Assembly: GCF_010365285.1 (NCBI RefSeq)
Contig: NZ_CP048286.1
Span: forward strand, 2,127,001-2,191,000
Reading direction: 5' to 3'
Source: Paenibacillus rhizovicinus
Lineage (GTDB): Bacteria > Bacillota > Bacilli > Paenibacillales > Paenibacillaceae
Length of the DNA stretch: 64,000 bases
Shown: piece after piece, positions 42,051-51,845 of the stretch
How the letters are laid out: each line of letters opens with the position of its first letter
How positions within the stretch are numbered: the stretch's first letter is position 1
Program-made: the position numbers and the translations under genes
Notes under the pieces: generated by a model
What the model saw: the letters and a program-made list of their open reading frames with translations, nothing else
What the model was told of the DNA's origin: nothing
The model's database searches: none

Positions 42051-43364
42051 TTACGATGCGCTCGCCGTATCCCCCGCATAATGAACCGACAGCTCGCGAA
42101 GTACGGGCTCGCGGTCGCCGCTGTGCGCGGTCACTTCCACGATAACGCCCGCGGCTTGAACCGCCGGAATGCGGATAATCGCCTTATGGCCGATATTTCT
42201 GCCTTCGTAGACGGCAACGATCCGGTGAGACTTGGCCGATATAACCGAGACCGTGAATGCATGCACGTGCTCGCCGTCCGTCAAATCCTCCTGGAGGATG
42301 ATATGATCGATCAAATGCGAAGCCTTCGCGTCATACCGCCACGTACGCCCTTCCTGCTTGCAGGCCTCCAGCGTCGCGATCGGCTGCCCGAAGCGGCGGC
42401 GAATCTCGTTCCCGGTTGCCGTGAGATGCGCCGTATCCTTGGCAGGCAGCAGCCCTTCGCGGTTCGGGCCGATATTGAGCAGCAGATTGGTGCCGCGGCC
42501 GACGGATAGATAATAGAGTCCCATCAGCTCGTCGACGCTCTTGACCAAGTGCTCGTCTTCGTCGCTGTAGAACCAGGTGCTGCCGTTCTTCCGCATTTGC
42601 ACGTCGCATTCCGCAGGGAGCCACAGCCGGTCTCCGAGCTGTTCCTTCTCCTCGGTGAAGATCGAGAAATCGGTGGCATCGGCCACGTTCCAGCAAGGAA
42701 TCGGCGCGATGCCGTCCTCGTTGCCGATCCAGCGGAAATCCGGATCGCCCATATTGAAGATCAGGATATTCGGCTGCAGCCGGCGAATCGTGCCGATGAT
42801 CCGGTTCCAGTCGTACGTATGGTTCTCGGAGCCGCAGCCGTCGAACCAGAGAATGTCGATGTCGCCGTAATCGCCGAGCAGCTCCGTAATTTGATTCACG
42901 AAATAATCGTCGTACGCCTGGGCGTCCTGCGAGTAGAAATCGGCCGAACCGTCATAAGGCGAGTAATAGAGTCCCGCCTTCATGCCGTACTTGCGACAGG
43001 CGTCGACGTATTCGCGTACGACGTCGCCTTTGCCGTCCTTCCACGGCGAATGCTCGACCGTGAAGCGGCTGTACTTGGACGGCCAGTTGGAGAAGCCGTC
43101 GTGATGCTTCGCCGTCAGAACCGCATATTCCATCCCTGCTTCCTTGGCCGTGCGAATCCACTGCTCGCAATCGAGCCGGGACGGATTGAAATCGGCGGGC
43201 GTCATGGGGCGCTCGTCGAAATCGGCATACCCCTCATAGAATGTTCGCAATCCGAAATGCAGAAACAAGCCAAATTCCCAATCCTGATAAGCCAGCTGCT
43301 TAGCCGTAGGTACGATGCGCGTTTTTGCCCCTTCAGCGGCCTGTACGTCCTTGTCCGTTTGCAT
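42051..43364 (-). CDS. Alpha-L-fucosidase (GH29)
   Basis: A 437-residue retaining fucosidase without a signal peptide, hence cytoplasmic. The barrel shows FGLFLHFGL, the AKHHDGFSNW block (about 85-94), GLYYSPYD, and the nucleophile aspartate in ILWFDG (D175). A C-terminal beta-sandwich (about 345-435) follows. The acid/base is not conserved by sequence in this family and is not assigned. It is the last gene of the operon that starts with the permeases near 51.4 kb, 33 bases after the isomerase-like gene. It probably removes fucose from imported oligosaccharides; linkage is unknown. Confidence 0.88.
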   Translation of the reverse strand: MQTDKDVQAAEGAKTRIVPTAKQLAYQDWEFGLFLHFGLRTFYEGYADFDERPMTPADFNPSRLDCEQWIRTAKEAGMEYAVLTAKHHDGFSNWPSKYSRFTVEHSPWKDGKGDVVREYVDACRKYGMKAGLYYSPYDGSADFYSQDAQAYDDYFVNQITELLGDYGDIDILWFDGCGSENHTYDWNRIIGTIRRLQPNILIFNMGDPDFRWIGNEDGIAPIPCWNVADATDFSIFTEEKEQLGDRLWLPAECDVQMRKNGSTWFYSDEDEHLVKSVDELMGLYYLSVGRGTNLLLNIGPNREGLLPAKDTAHLTATGNEIRRRFGQPIATLEACKQEGRTWRYDAKASHLIDHIILQEDLTDGEHVHAFTVSVISAKSHRIVAVYEGRNIGHKAIIRIPAVQAAGVIVEVTAHSGDREPVLRELSVHYAGDTASAS

Positions 43365-43397
43365 CCTTTGCCCGCCTTCCCGGTTATACGGATTTGG

Positions 43398-44270
43398 TTA
43401 TGCTTCCTGCCAGAGCGCGCGGAGATTGTCCATCGCGATCCGCGACGCCGACTTGCACTCTTCCATGCCTTCGAATTCGACCGTAATGTTCCCGTCGTAG
43501 CCGTAGCCCTTGATCAGCTTGATGATGCGGCGGAGCGGAATCTCGCCGTGGCCGACGATGGCGCCGCGAAGATAGTTGCCGTTGCTGGTGCGGAACCAGT
43601 CGCCGCCGCCCGGATTCTCGTCGAACGAACGGAAATAGAAATCTTTGAAATGAACCAGGGAAGCGTAAGGCAGGTTCTTCATCACGCCGATGACCGGATT
43701 CTCGTCCACGCACATGAAGTTGCCGACGTCGAGCGTCGTCTTGAAATTCGGACGGTCCACCGCCTGCAGCACGCGCTGCACCCGGTCGCTCGCCTGCACG
43801 CTGAAGCCGTGATTCTCGATCGTCGTCGTAATGCCGTACTGCGCCGCGTAATCGGCAATGATCCGGCTGCCCTTGACGATGAGCGGCAGGCTCTCCTCGA
43901 ACCAGGCGATCGTCATTTGCTCCTTCTCGATCGTAAACGCCGTCACGTCATGGCGCATATGCTTCATGCCAAGCCTGTGAACGAGATCGACATGCTCCTT
44001 CATGCGAGCCATCTCCGCTTCGAACGATGCCTCGTCCGGCTGCACGAAATTCGCCGGCATGGAGTAGTTGGAGAGCTCGATGCCCGCTTCCTTCGCCTTC
44101 TCGCGCACGGCATCGGCCAATTCCGGATTGTCGACGAGCGTAAAGCCGTACGGCACGATTTCCATATGCTCGCCGCCATTCTCCGCAATCCAAGTAATGG
44201 CATCCAACACGGTCATTTCTCCGGATTTGAGCGCCCCTAACAAGCTATATGTGCTTAAACCGATTTTCAT
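43398..44270 (-). CDS. Sugar phosphate isomerase/epimerase-like TIM barrel
   Basis: A 290-residue AP-endonuclease-2-type barrel (PF01261). Metal-binding positions are visible as the glutamate in TTIENHGF, aspartate in TTLDVGNF, histidine in LVHFKDF and glutamate in ITVEFEGME, the layout of xylose isomerase-like epimerases. The ATG at 44270 follows AAAGGCGGTATTCGCG; an upstream in-frame start overlaps the mannosidase gene without a ribosome site. It sits between GH38 and GH29 and probably converts a released sugar. The actual substrate is unknown. Confidence 0.85.
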   Translation of the reverse strand: MKIGLSTYSLLGALKSGEMTVLDAITWIAENGGEHMEIVPYGFTLVDNPELADAVREKAKEAGIELSNYSMPANFVQPDEASFEAEMARMKEHVDLVHRLGMKHMRHDVTAFTIEKEQMTIAWFEESLPLIVKGSRIIADYAAQYGITTTIENHGFSVQASDRVQRVLQAVDRPNFKTTLDVGNFMCVDENPVIGVMKNLPYASLVHFKDFYFRSFDENPGGGDWFRTSNGNYLRGAIVGHGEIPLRRIIKLIKGYGYDGNITVEFEGMEECKSASRIAMDNLRALWQEA

Positions 44271-44304
44271 CGCGAATACCGCCTTTTCTTCTGGAATGAT
44301 GGGA

Positions 44305-47300
44305 TTATGACAAGTGGATCGATTTGATTTCAAACGGCTTGAACGCGAGCGTTACTGTGCCATCCGCTCCGACGCTGCAGGCTTCCAGTTCGTCTTCCAG
44401 CAAATTGACCACGGTCGCCTGCTTCACGGATGGAGGCAGTTGGAATACGATCCGGTCTCGGCTGCCGGTCGATTCATAGAAACGAAGAACGATGCCTTCG
44501 CCGCGTTCCGCGGGCTTGACGGTATCCAGCACGACCGTGCGGCTGTCCAATCGCAGGAGGGTATTCGTCGCCGGCAGCTGCTCCTTGCCTTCCCCGCTTC
44601 CAGCCGGCACCCGAAGAGCGACAGCCGGTTGGTTCAATTCCGCCGCCCGGCGAACGACCTCGGCATGCCGCCAATCCTGCTCGTGCGGAAGCAGCGAATA
44701 CGTGAATTCATGCTCGCCTTGATCCGCTGTCGCATCCGGCCACTTCGGCGCGCGCAGCAGGGAAAGGCGAAGAACGCCGTCCTTGATGTCATAGCCGTAT
44801 TTGCAGTCGTTCATGAGGCTGACCCCATAGCTGCCTTCCGAAATATCCGCCCAGCGATGCCCGCACACTTCATACTGCGCTTGCTCCCAGCTCGTATTCC
44901 GGTGGGTCGGACGCTCCAGGGCGCCGAACGGGATTTCATACGCCGCTTTGGTGGATACGATGTCGATCGGGAACGCCACCTTCAACAATTTATGGCTTTC
45001 CCGCCAATCCACGCGAGTTTTGAAATCCACCCGTTTCTGATGCGGATAGAGAATCATATCCTGCGTAATGCTCGATTCGCCAAGACGCCACTCGAAACGG
45101 ATAATATCGGCGGCATCGCCGGACGAGATGACCCGTTTCCCGATCAATTCGGCCTTGCTTGCCGGCTGCTGTTCGTACTTGGGATCGATATCCCAAGCAT
45201 CCCAGTACGTCGGCTTGTCATGGAAGAACTGCAGCTCGTTCGCTTTGGCGCCCGGCAGAAGAAGCTCGCGCTGCGCCGCCTTGTCCAGCCAGCGGACGAT
45301 TTCGCCGCGGTCATTGAATTCCAGCCGGTAATGCACCGTCTCCCACGCATCCAGATCAGCCGTGTCCGCTGCTGCAGCTCTCTTCGGCGCGGCCTCGCCA
45401 ACCGGCTTCCTCAGCCAGATCGTCTTGTAGCCGAAGGCAGGAATCGCCGGAACCGTCACGAGCAAGCCGCCTTGCGTCAGCCCGGCTTTATCCGCGGACG
45501 CATCGTCCGCCAGCCAGTCGCTTGGCAGCCGGATGCCCGCTTCGTCATAAGCGCAGACCGCCGCCAGCTCCGCTCCTCCCGAAACGAGGATCGTTTCGTC
45601 CCGCTCCCAGCCGAGACTGTTGAAGACGACATAAGGCGTGCCCTCGCCAGCCGCATTAATCCCTCCGGCCAGCGCAAGCAGCGCATGATCCAGCTCCCTG
45701 CCGCCGAGGGTGAATACGTCCTCGTATTCCGCAGCCGACGTCTGGTACGTCTCCGTAATGGCCGTACCCGGAATGATGTCATGAAACTGATTGAGCAGCA
45801 TCAGCTTCCAGCCTTCGTTCATGGCTTCGGCATTCACGGCCGCGCCCGTATAAGCACGGGCGAGCGAGCCCCAAATTTCCGCTTCGCGATACAGCACTTC
45901 CGCCTTCCGGTTGCTGCGCTTGTTCCGCCCATGCGTCGTCAAGGTGCCGCGGTGCAGCTCCAGATACAGATCGCCATGCCATTCCGGCAATGTCTGCGCG
46001 ACTTTGCCGACTTCGTCGAAGAAGGCGCCAGCCGTGCTGAAGCTGCCGGCAGGGAGGCCCGGCATCAGCTCGCTGCGCTGCGCGAACTCGATCATGTCGC
46101 GCGTCACGCCGCCGCCGCCGTCGCCGTGCCCGTACAGCAGCATCAGCTCGTTCAGCTTGTCCTTCTGCCGGTAAGCCTGCCACGAAGTATTCACGTTCTT
46201 CGGCCGCGTGTTCTCGTTCAGCGCGTAGCTGAGGTAGGAGACGATCGGCGTGCCGTCGATGCCGACCCAGCGGAACAATTCATGCGGGAATTTGTTCGTA
46301 TCGTTCCAATTCAGCTTGGTCGTCATGAAGTAATCGACGCCGGCCAGCTTCAGAATCTGCGGCAGCGAGGCGCAATAGCCGAACGTATCGGGCAGCCATT
46401 CGATCGCCGAGCCTTTCCCGAATTCGTCTCTGTAGAACTGCTGGCCGTGGAGGATTTGGCGGACGAGCGACTCGCCGCTCGGAATGTTCAAATCCGGTTC
46501 CACCCACATGCCGCCGACGAGCTCCCAACGGCCATCGGCGACCGCCTGCTTGATTTTCGCATACAGCGCGGGATCATGTTCCTTCACGAAGGCGTACAAG
46601 AGCGGCTGGCTTTGGGAATAGTTGAAGTCCGGATATTCCTCCATCAGCGACGTCATCGTGGAGAAGGTGCGGCTTACTTTGCGAACCGTCTCGCGCACGG
46701 GCCATAACCAGGCGATATCGATATGCGATTGGCCGACCAAGTGCATCTTTCCTTGCGTTGGAGCAGTCGGGAATAGGGATACGATCCGATCCGCGAGACG
46801 GCGCTCGATATCCGTCGCCTGCACGCCATCCAGCCATTCTTCTTCGGTCAAGCGTTCGCAAGCCTGCATCGCTTCATACAAGACGTCGAGCTGACGACCG
46901 CGGTTGCTGTCCTGCTCGGGCAGCAGCTGTATCGTTTCATAGACGGCCTGCACGCTGTAAAGCAATTGCTGCACCGGTTTATTGAAACGGACAAGCTTCA
47001 CGTCCAGCTTCGTCACGGGCGGGTTGACCGGCGCTTGATTGTTCAGCGGATCGACCGGCTCCGGAATCGGATCGAACAGTTCGAATTCCAGCAGCGGATC
47101 GAGTCCAGCTCCTTCCAAATATAATGGCACGACGTTATGATTACGGTCGACGCCCTGATAGGACGCTCCGTTTACGCGAAGCAGGCCCTCTCCGCCGCCG
47201 TTGACGGTCAGGCCGGCCGTACCCGGTTCCCAATGCTGCGGGATCGAAATCTGCTTGGTCAGGAAGTATGTAATCCCATACTCGCCATCGAGCTGAATAT

Positions 47301-47451
47301 CCGTTTGCGTGCTTCCCTCGCCGCCGGGAAGCGTGTCGTATTCCCCCGGCAACCCATAGCGGGTCTTCCTAATATGCCAGTCCCGCAGAGGCTGCGTCTC
47401 CGCCCATTGGCGCTCCGACAACGTACGAATAAATCGATGAATCCGATTCAT
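44305..47451 (-). CDS. Alpha-mannosidase (GH38)
   Basis: A 1048-residue cytoplasmic enzyme, normal length for bacterial and class II-type GH38. An N-terminal beta domain (1 to about 230) precedes the catalytic part with the zinc site HIDIAWLWP (H243, D245) and the nucleophile in LPDTFGYCASLPQ (D355). A mid domain (about 500-600) and a large C-terminal beta region (RTVVLDTVKPAERGEGIVLRFYE) follow. It releases mannose from imported oligosaccharides. It lies 290 bases after the binding-protein gene in the same operon; a hairpin lies between. Calcium or cobalt preference cannot be judged. Confidence 0.93.
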   Translation of the reverse strand: MNRIHRFIRTLSERQWAETQPLRDWHIRKTRYGLPGEYDTLPGGEGSTQTDIQLDGEYGITYFLTKQISIPQHWEPGTAGLTVNGGGEGLLRVNGASYQGVDRNHNVVPLYLEGAGLDPLLEFELFDPIPEPVDPLNNQAPVNPPVTKLDVKLVRFNKPVQQLLYSVQAVYETIQLLPEQDSNRGRQLDVLYEAMQACERLTEEEWLDGVQATDIERRLADRIVSLFPTAPTQGKMHLVGQSHIDIAWLWPVRETVRKVSRTFSTMTSLMEEYPDFNYSQSQPLLYAFVKEHDPALYAKIKQAVADGRWELVGGMWVEPDLNIPSGESLVRQILHGQQFYRDEFGKGSAIEWLPDTFGYCASLPQILKLAGVDYFMTTKLNWNDTNKFPHELFRWVGIDGTPIVSYLSYALNENTRPKNVNTSWQAYRQKDKLNELMLLYGHGDGGGGVTRDMIEFAQRSELMPGLPAGSFSTAGAFFDEVGKVAQTLPEWHGDLYLELHRGTLTTHGRNKRSNRKAEVLYREAEIWGSLARAYTGAAVNAEAMNEGWKLMLLNQFHDIIPGTAITETYQTSAAEYEDVFTLGGRELDHALLALAGGINAAGEGTPYVVFNSLGWERDETILVSGGAELAAVCAYDEAGIRLPSDWLADDASADKAGLTQGGLLVTVPAIPAFGYKTIWLRKPVGEAAPKRAAAADTADLDAWETVHYRLEFNDRGEIVRWLDKAAQRELLLPGAKANELQFFHDKPTYWDAWDIDPKYEQQPASKAELIGKRVISSGDAADIIRFEWRLGESSITQDMILYPHQKRVDFKTRVDWRESHKLLKVAFPIDIVSTKAAYEIPFGALERPTHRNTSWEQAQYEVCGHRWADISEGSYGVSLMNDCKYGYDIKDGVLRLSLLRAPKWPDATADQGEHEFTYSLLPHEQDWRHAEVVRRAAELNQPAVALRVPAGSGEGKEQLPATNTLLRLDSRTVVLDTVKPAERGEGIVLRFYESTGSRDRIVFQLPPSVKQATVVNLLEDELEACSVGADGTVTLAFKPFEIKSIHLS

Positions 47452-47658
47452 GTGTTACCTCTCTTCCCACACAGTCCATGCTGCGCCGATTCCTTCTTCC
47501 GAATTGCTGCCGATCGTGACAATATTATCGCTTGGAACGGCTCCGCTTCCCATTATAATAGATCGGAAGCCGTCCGACGTCCTTTTTTCGATGACGGCAT
47601 CGGCATGCTCGTCGTTCTAAGGCTCCACGATCCCCCTTCCTTTTCCAAGACGAGCAGA

Positions 47659-47686
47659 GGGAAGTATGCCCGAAGGAATACTTCCC
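47659..47686 (-). other. Stem-loop after the binding-protein gene of the mannosidase locus
   Basis: A 9-bp perfect stem (GGGAAGTAT / ATACTTCCC) with a 10-base loop, 56 bases past the stop at 47742 and before GH38. The minus strand lacks a T-run, so read-through into GH38 is likely. The rest of the 290-base gap is AT-rich and without gene. Confidence 0.5.
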
Positions 47687-47741
47687 GTTTGTATGCCCTG
47701 CTTATTGTTTCTACTTAATTTTTTCTGCTTATTTTTCCTGA

Positions 47742-49394
47742 TTATTTTTTCTCTATGGCCGACTGGTAGATTTGGATGTACTGCGACAGGTTCAGACCGT
47801 CGAACCCTTTCACGTAAGCATCCCAATCCTTGTCGAGGTTCTTGTCGCCGATGATGAATTGCGACATGTTGGACTGGACGTAGTCTTTGATCGACGTGGC
47901 CAATTGCGCCATCGTATCCGTATCCTCCGGACGCACGAATGCGCTGGACGGGTACGTTTCTTTCGGCGCGTAAGGCGCGTAAGCGCTCGTCGCGTCCGCA
48001 AGGCGCTTCTCGTAGCCGGCTGCGGTCAGCGGATTTTGGGCCGTCGCGAACAGGTCGCGGAAGTTTTTCGAGAGATCCTTCGGTCCCAGCAGCGACCAGC
48101 TGTCGTTGCGAACGACATTCGGGTCGAGCGGCGTCAGGTTGTCGAAGCTGTATTTGGCAGGCTTGCCGTCGATATTCTTCTCGTCCGCATTGGCCTTCTT
48201 CCAGCCGATGCCTTCTTTCACGCCGTATTCGCTGAACAGCGCGCCTTCTTCGGTGAATGCATAATCGGCGATTTTGATTGCCGCGATTTGCTGCGCTTCG
48301 CTCGCTTTGTTCGTAATGGCCATCGCGAATTCGCCGAAGCCCTGCGACATGCCCGCAAGCTGAACGCCTTCCGGCCCTTTAAGCGGCGGCACGATCACCC
48401 AATGCTGATTGCGCGTGATCTTGTCGTCGTACGTATTGACCAGATAGCTGAGCAGCGCCGTCGTGATGGAGCCGACGATCTCGTCGCCTTCGCGGTTGCC
48501 GAGCTGGCTGACCGCTTGGTCGTTCTGCGTGAAGGACGCTTTGTCGATCAAGCCTTCGCTGTACAGCTTGTGCATGTAAGCCAGGCCTTCTTTCCACTCC
48601 GGCTTGTTCGCCGCGAAATCGACTTTGCCGTCCGTCACGGTCAAGTACTTGTCGTTATCGTTATAAATGAACGCATTCATCAGGAACGAATCGATGTTGC
48701 CGTTCCACACGTATTTGTTCGGTGCGCCGGTCATCGGAATTTCGTCCGCTTTGCCGTTGCCGTTCGGGTCCTTCGTCTTGAACGCTTTCAGGACGTTGTA
48801 CAGCTCGTCCGTCGTCGTCGGCACGCCAAGTCCGACCTTGTCGAGCCATTCTTTATTCATCCAATACTTCTGGGAGAACGTGCAGTGGTAGCATTCGTTG
48901 TAGCGCGGAATGCCGTAAATGTTGCCGTCCGGCGCCGTCATCGCTTCTTTCAGGTACGGCGTCTTGTCCATCAGCGCCTTCAAGTTCGGCGCGTATTTAT
49001 CGATCAGATCGTTCAGCGGAACAAGCACGCCTTGTTTGCCGTACGTCATCAGGTCCGAGTTGGTGAATTTGCCTTCCAGGAACACTTCCGGGTAGTCGCC
49101 GCTTGCAAGCAGCAGCTGTCTGCGGTCGACGAGCGCATCCGTCGGCGCCAGATCCCATTTAATGTTCACGTTGAATTTCTGTTCGATGTATTTCGTGTAG
49201 TCGTTGTCTTCGAGCGGCGCCTTGCCCTGCGGAGCGAAGAATCCGATGCTCACCGGCTTGGACGAAGCGTCCGCCGCCCCGGCTCCCGCGTTCGCCGCGC
49301 CGGCGTTGTCTTCCTTCGTGCTGCTGCCGCAAGCGGACAGTACGACACTGCTGATCAATACAAGCATAAGCGATACCCAAATGGACTTTTTCAA
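47742..49394 (-). CDS. Extracellular sugar-binding lipoprotein (LipO/LplA-like)
   Basis: A 550-residue lipoprotein. The signal peptide ends in LSACGSSTKED (cysteine near residue 22), followed by an Ala/Gly linker and a large type 1 solute-binding fold (FFAPQGKAPLEDNDYTK; TKDPNGNGKADEIPMTG; YAFTEEGALFSEYGVKEGIGW). The size fits the long LplA-type proteins of Paenibacillaceae. The start is TTG, seven to nine bases after AAGGAGGAATCAGC; no ATG is suitable. It follows the two permease genes by 224 bases and precedes GH38, so the ligand is probably a mannose-containing oligosaccharide (inferred). Confidence 0.9.
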   Translation of the reverse strand: MKKSIWVSLMLVLISSVVLSACGSSTKEDNAGAANAGAGAADASSKPVSIGFFAPQGKAPLEDNDYTKYIEQKFNVNIKWDLAPTDALVDRRQLLLASGDYPEVFLEGKFTNSDLMTYGKQGVLVPLNDLIDKYAPNLKALMDKTPYLKEAMTAPDGNIYGIPRYNECYHCTFSQKYWMNKEWLDKVGLGVPTTTDELYNVLKAFKTKDPNGNGKADEIPMTGAPNKYVWNGNIDSFLMNAFIYNDNDKYLTVTDGKVDFAANKPEWKEGLAYMHKLYSEGLIDKASFTQNDQAVSQLGNREGDEIVGSITTALLSYLVNTYDDKITRNQHWVIVPPLKGPEGVQLAGMSQGFGEFAMAITNKASEAQQIAAIKIADYAFTEEGALFSEYGVKEGIGWKKANADEKNIDGKPAKYSFDNLTPLDPNVVRNDSWSLLGPKDLSKNFRDLFATAQNPLTAAGYEKRLADATSAYAPYAPKETYPSSAFVRPEDTDTMAQLATSIKDYVQSNMSQFIIGDKNLDKDWDAYVKGFDGLNLSQYIQIYQSAIEKK

Positions 49395-49618
49395 AACGCT
49401 GATTCCTCCTTGGATCGTATAAGTTCTTGTCTGCTCCTGCCCTCGCCGCTGCGACTGCCGGTGCAGTTCCCCCAACTATTATTTCCTAACCATGCATGGA
49501 ATCGACTGCCGCCTCACCTCCAGCAATAATTCACGAAGCGTAGTCTTCGACCGACGACCGACGATCGACAACCGAAGATGAACGATCGAAGATTAACGAA
49601 CGAAGAACGATCAACGGA

Positions 49619-50518
49619 TTAGCCCTTCAAGGAACCGATCATGACGCCTTTGACAAAATGCTTCTGCACGAACGGGTACATGATGAGCACCGGTATGCAG
49701 GCCACGACGATCAGCGCATATTTGAGCACTTGCTCGAAGCCTTGGTCCCGCAGCTTCTGGGCCGTATTCGCCAGCATCTCCGGATCGGCCGCATTCAGGA
49801 TCAGCATGTTGCGAAGGACGTACTGCAGCGGGAACAGCGCTTCGGACCGCAAGTATATCAGCGCATCGAAGTAAGCGTTCCAGTGACCGACCGCGTACAT
49901 CAGCGTCATTACGGCGAGAATCGGCTTCGACAACGGCAGCACGATGCTCCATAGATAGCGGGTATCCCGGCAGCCGTCAATCTGGGAAGCCTCCTGCAGT
50001 TCCATCGGAATCGACGACATGAAGAAGGTTCTGGCGATAATGACCTGGAAGACGGAGAATGCGCTCGGAAGCCATAACGCCCAGCGGGTATCGAGCAAAT
50101 GCAGGTTTTTGACCAGCAGGTAAGTAGGAATAAGTCCGCCGCTGAAGAACATCGTGATCATCATCAGAATCATGATGTACTTGCGCCCTGCCATCGCACG
50201 CTGCGACAGCGGGAATGCCATCAAGACGGTAAAGGCGACGTTGATGAACGTGCCGATCACCGTGTATACGATGCTGTTGTAGTAGCCGCGCATCAGCTGC
50301 GAGCTTTGAAAAATCGACTTGTAGGCTTTCAGCGAGAACTCGACCGGATACAGCCATATTTGCCCGGACACGACGGCGTTCGGCGAGCTGAGCGACGAGC
50401 TGAGAATATAAAGCAGCGGGTACAGCACCGTCAGCGTCAGCGCGCCGAGCAGCACGTAAATCGTGACGAGCAGGACGCGGTCGCCGAACGGTTCCCGGAT
50501 TTTCGTTTTGGTCAACAT
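49619..50518 (-). CDS. Carbohydrate ABC transporter permease, LplC/MalG type
   Basis: A 299-residue permease with six helices and EAA loop LQEASQIDGCRDTRYLWSIVLPLSKP (about 205-230); the C-terminus YPFVQKHFVKGVMIGSLKG is typical of LplC-like proteins. The ATG at 50518 follows AAAGGCGGCCGTCT, 14 bases after the partner permease. It forms the transmembrane channel with that partner, fed by the binding protein encoded next. The 130 bases before the next gene contain short CGAAGA/CGACCGAC repeats but no clear promoter. Confidence 0.9.
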   Translation of the reverse strand: MLTKTKIREPFGDRVLLVTIYVLLGALTLTVLYPLLYILSSSLSSPNAVVSGQIWLYPVEFSLKAYKSIFQSSQLMRGYYNSIVYTVIGTFINVAFTVLMAFPLSQRAMAGRKYIMILMMITMFFSGGLIPTYLLVKNLHLLDTRWALWLPSAFSVFQVIIARTFFMSSIPMELQEASQIDGCRDTRYLWSIVLPLSKPILAVMTLMYAVGHWNAYFDALIYLRSEALFPLQYVLRNMLILNAADPEMLANTAQKLRDQGFEQVLKYALIVVACIPVLIMYPFVQKHFVKGVMIGSLKG

Positions 50519-50532
50519 AGACGGCCGCCTTT

Positions 50533-51438
50533 CTACCACAAGCTGTTTTCTGAAACTCTGCGAGCAATGGCATTGACGCTGACGAGCAGCACCAAATTGA
50601 TGATGGAATTGAATAACCCCACCGCGGAGGAGAAGCTGAAGTTGGCTCCGAGGAGACCGACCTTGTAGACGTAGGTGGAAATAACCTCTGACGTGCTCAC
50701 GTTGAGCGAATTTTGCATCAAGTAGATTTTTTCAAACCCGACTCCCATGACGCTGCCCAAACTGAGGATCAGCATCGTAACCGCGATCGGAAGCAGCGAC
50801 GGCAAATCAATATAGAGAATCTTCTTCAATCGGGACGCGCCGTCCATGCGCGCCGCTTCGTAGAGCGAAGGATCGACGCCGGACAATGCGGCGATGTAGA
50901 TAATGGAGGCATACCCCATCTCCTGCCAGACACCGGACCAGACGTAGATGGATTTGAACAACTTCGGTTCGCCCATGAAGTTCGTGTCCGACCAGCCGAG
51001 GAACGAGAACAACCGGTCCACGACGCCGACATGCGGCGAAAGCATCAGGATGATGATCGACACCATGACGACGGTCGAGATGAAATGGGGCGCGTACGTG
51101 ATCATCTGCACGGAACGTTTGAAGAAGCCCGTCCGGATTTCGTTCAGCGCCAGCGCCAGCAGAATCGGAATCGGGAAGCCCGCCAGCAAGGAATACAGGC
51201 TGATCAGCAGCGTATTCTTGATCAGCAGCGGGAAGTTCGGCGATTGGAACAGATCGGTGAAATGCTTGAAGCCGACCCACGGGCTGCCCAAGATCCCTTT
51301 AATGATATTGAAATCCTTGAATGCGATGATTACCCCGAACATCGGGATATATTGGAAGATAAGTAGATATAGCACCGGAAGTAGAACAAGGAGATACAGC
51401 TCCCAGCTCCGCCTCACTCTCGTCCATGTCTGTTGCAT
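50533..51438 (-). CDS. Carbohydrate ABC transporter permease, LplB/MalF type
   Basis: A 301-residue permease with family features YLLVLLPVLYLLIFQYIPMFGVIIAFKDFN at the start and EAA loop YEAARMDGASRLKKILYIDLPSLLP (about 190-215). The ATG at 51438 lies eight bases after AAGGAGT; a second ATG six bases upstream is too close, and the long open frame further upstream has no ribosome site. First gene of the GH38/GH29 operon. The AraC-type membrane sensor that probably activates it lies just upstream on the same strand. Confidence 0.9.
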   Translation of the reverse strand: MQQTWTRVRRSWELYLLVLLPVLYLLIFQYIPMFGVIIAFKDFNIIKGILGSPWVGFKHFTDLFQSPNFPLLIKNTLLISLYSLLAGFPIPILLALALNEIRTGFFKRSVQMITYAPHFISTVVMVSIIILMLSPHVGVVDRLFSFLGWSDTNFMGEPKLFKSIYVWSGVWQEMGYASIIYIAALSGVDPSLYEAARMDGASRLKKILYIDLPSLLPIAVTMLILSLGSVMGVGFEKIYLMQNSLNVSTSEVISTYVYKVGLLGANFSFSSAVGLFNSIINLVLLVSVNAIARRVSENSLW

Positions 51439-51796
51439 CCGCATTACTCCTTCTGTCAGAATCGATTCTTGATGCCGAAGCGCCGGTCCGCTTCTTTCCC
51501 TACCAAGACCGGCTCGGTTCGATAGCTCGATTCTAGCCCGCTGCCGCGGCCAGCGGCAATTCGTAAGATTCCGCAAAGATGCAATTTTCGCCGAAGCGCA
51601 TATCCTTGCGCGATATGCAGTGGAATTATGCGTGCTCCCCATTATTCTACATTGCGTTTTTTTCGCCGGCGAAAGCGGTGCAACGCGCGTGAACGCTGAG
51701 ATCCGCTGGGATCTGATGAGATCTGCTGAGGTCCGCTTAAGCTCGGCGGCTATCCGCTTAAATTCCGTTACGATCCGATTCCGCATGCCTGCATGC
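51439..51796 (-). other. Intergenic region, probable promoter of the GH38 locus transporter
   Basis: About 360 bases without a gene, between the sensor's terminator and the permease operon. Around 51690-51760 it contains short degenerate repeats of the GATCTG/GATCCGCT type, which may be accidental or part of an activator region. No promoter could be assigned. Confidence 0.4.
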
Positions 51797-51836
51797 AAAA
51801 AAACCTTGAATCCGCCGTGCGTCGGCAAATTCAAGG
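51797..51836 (-). terminator. Terminator of the AraC-type sensor gene
   Basis: Stem CCTTGAAT / ATTCAAGG with inner GCCG/CGGC pairing, followed on the minus strand by seven T, ten bases after the stop codon. Confidence 0.85.
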
Positions 51837-51845
51837 CTCTTCAGG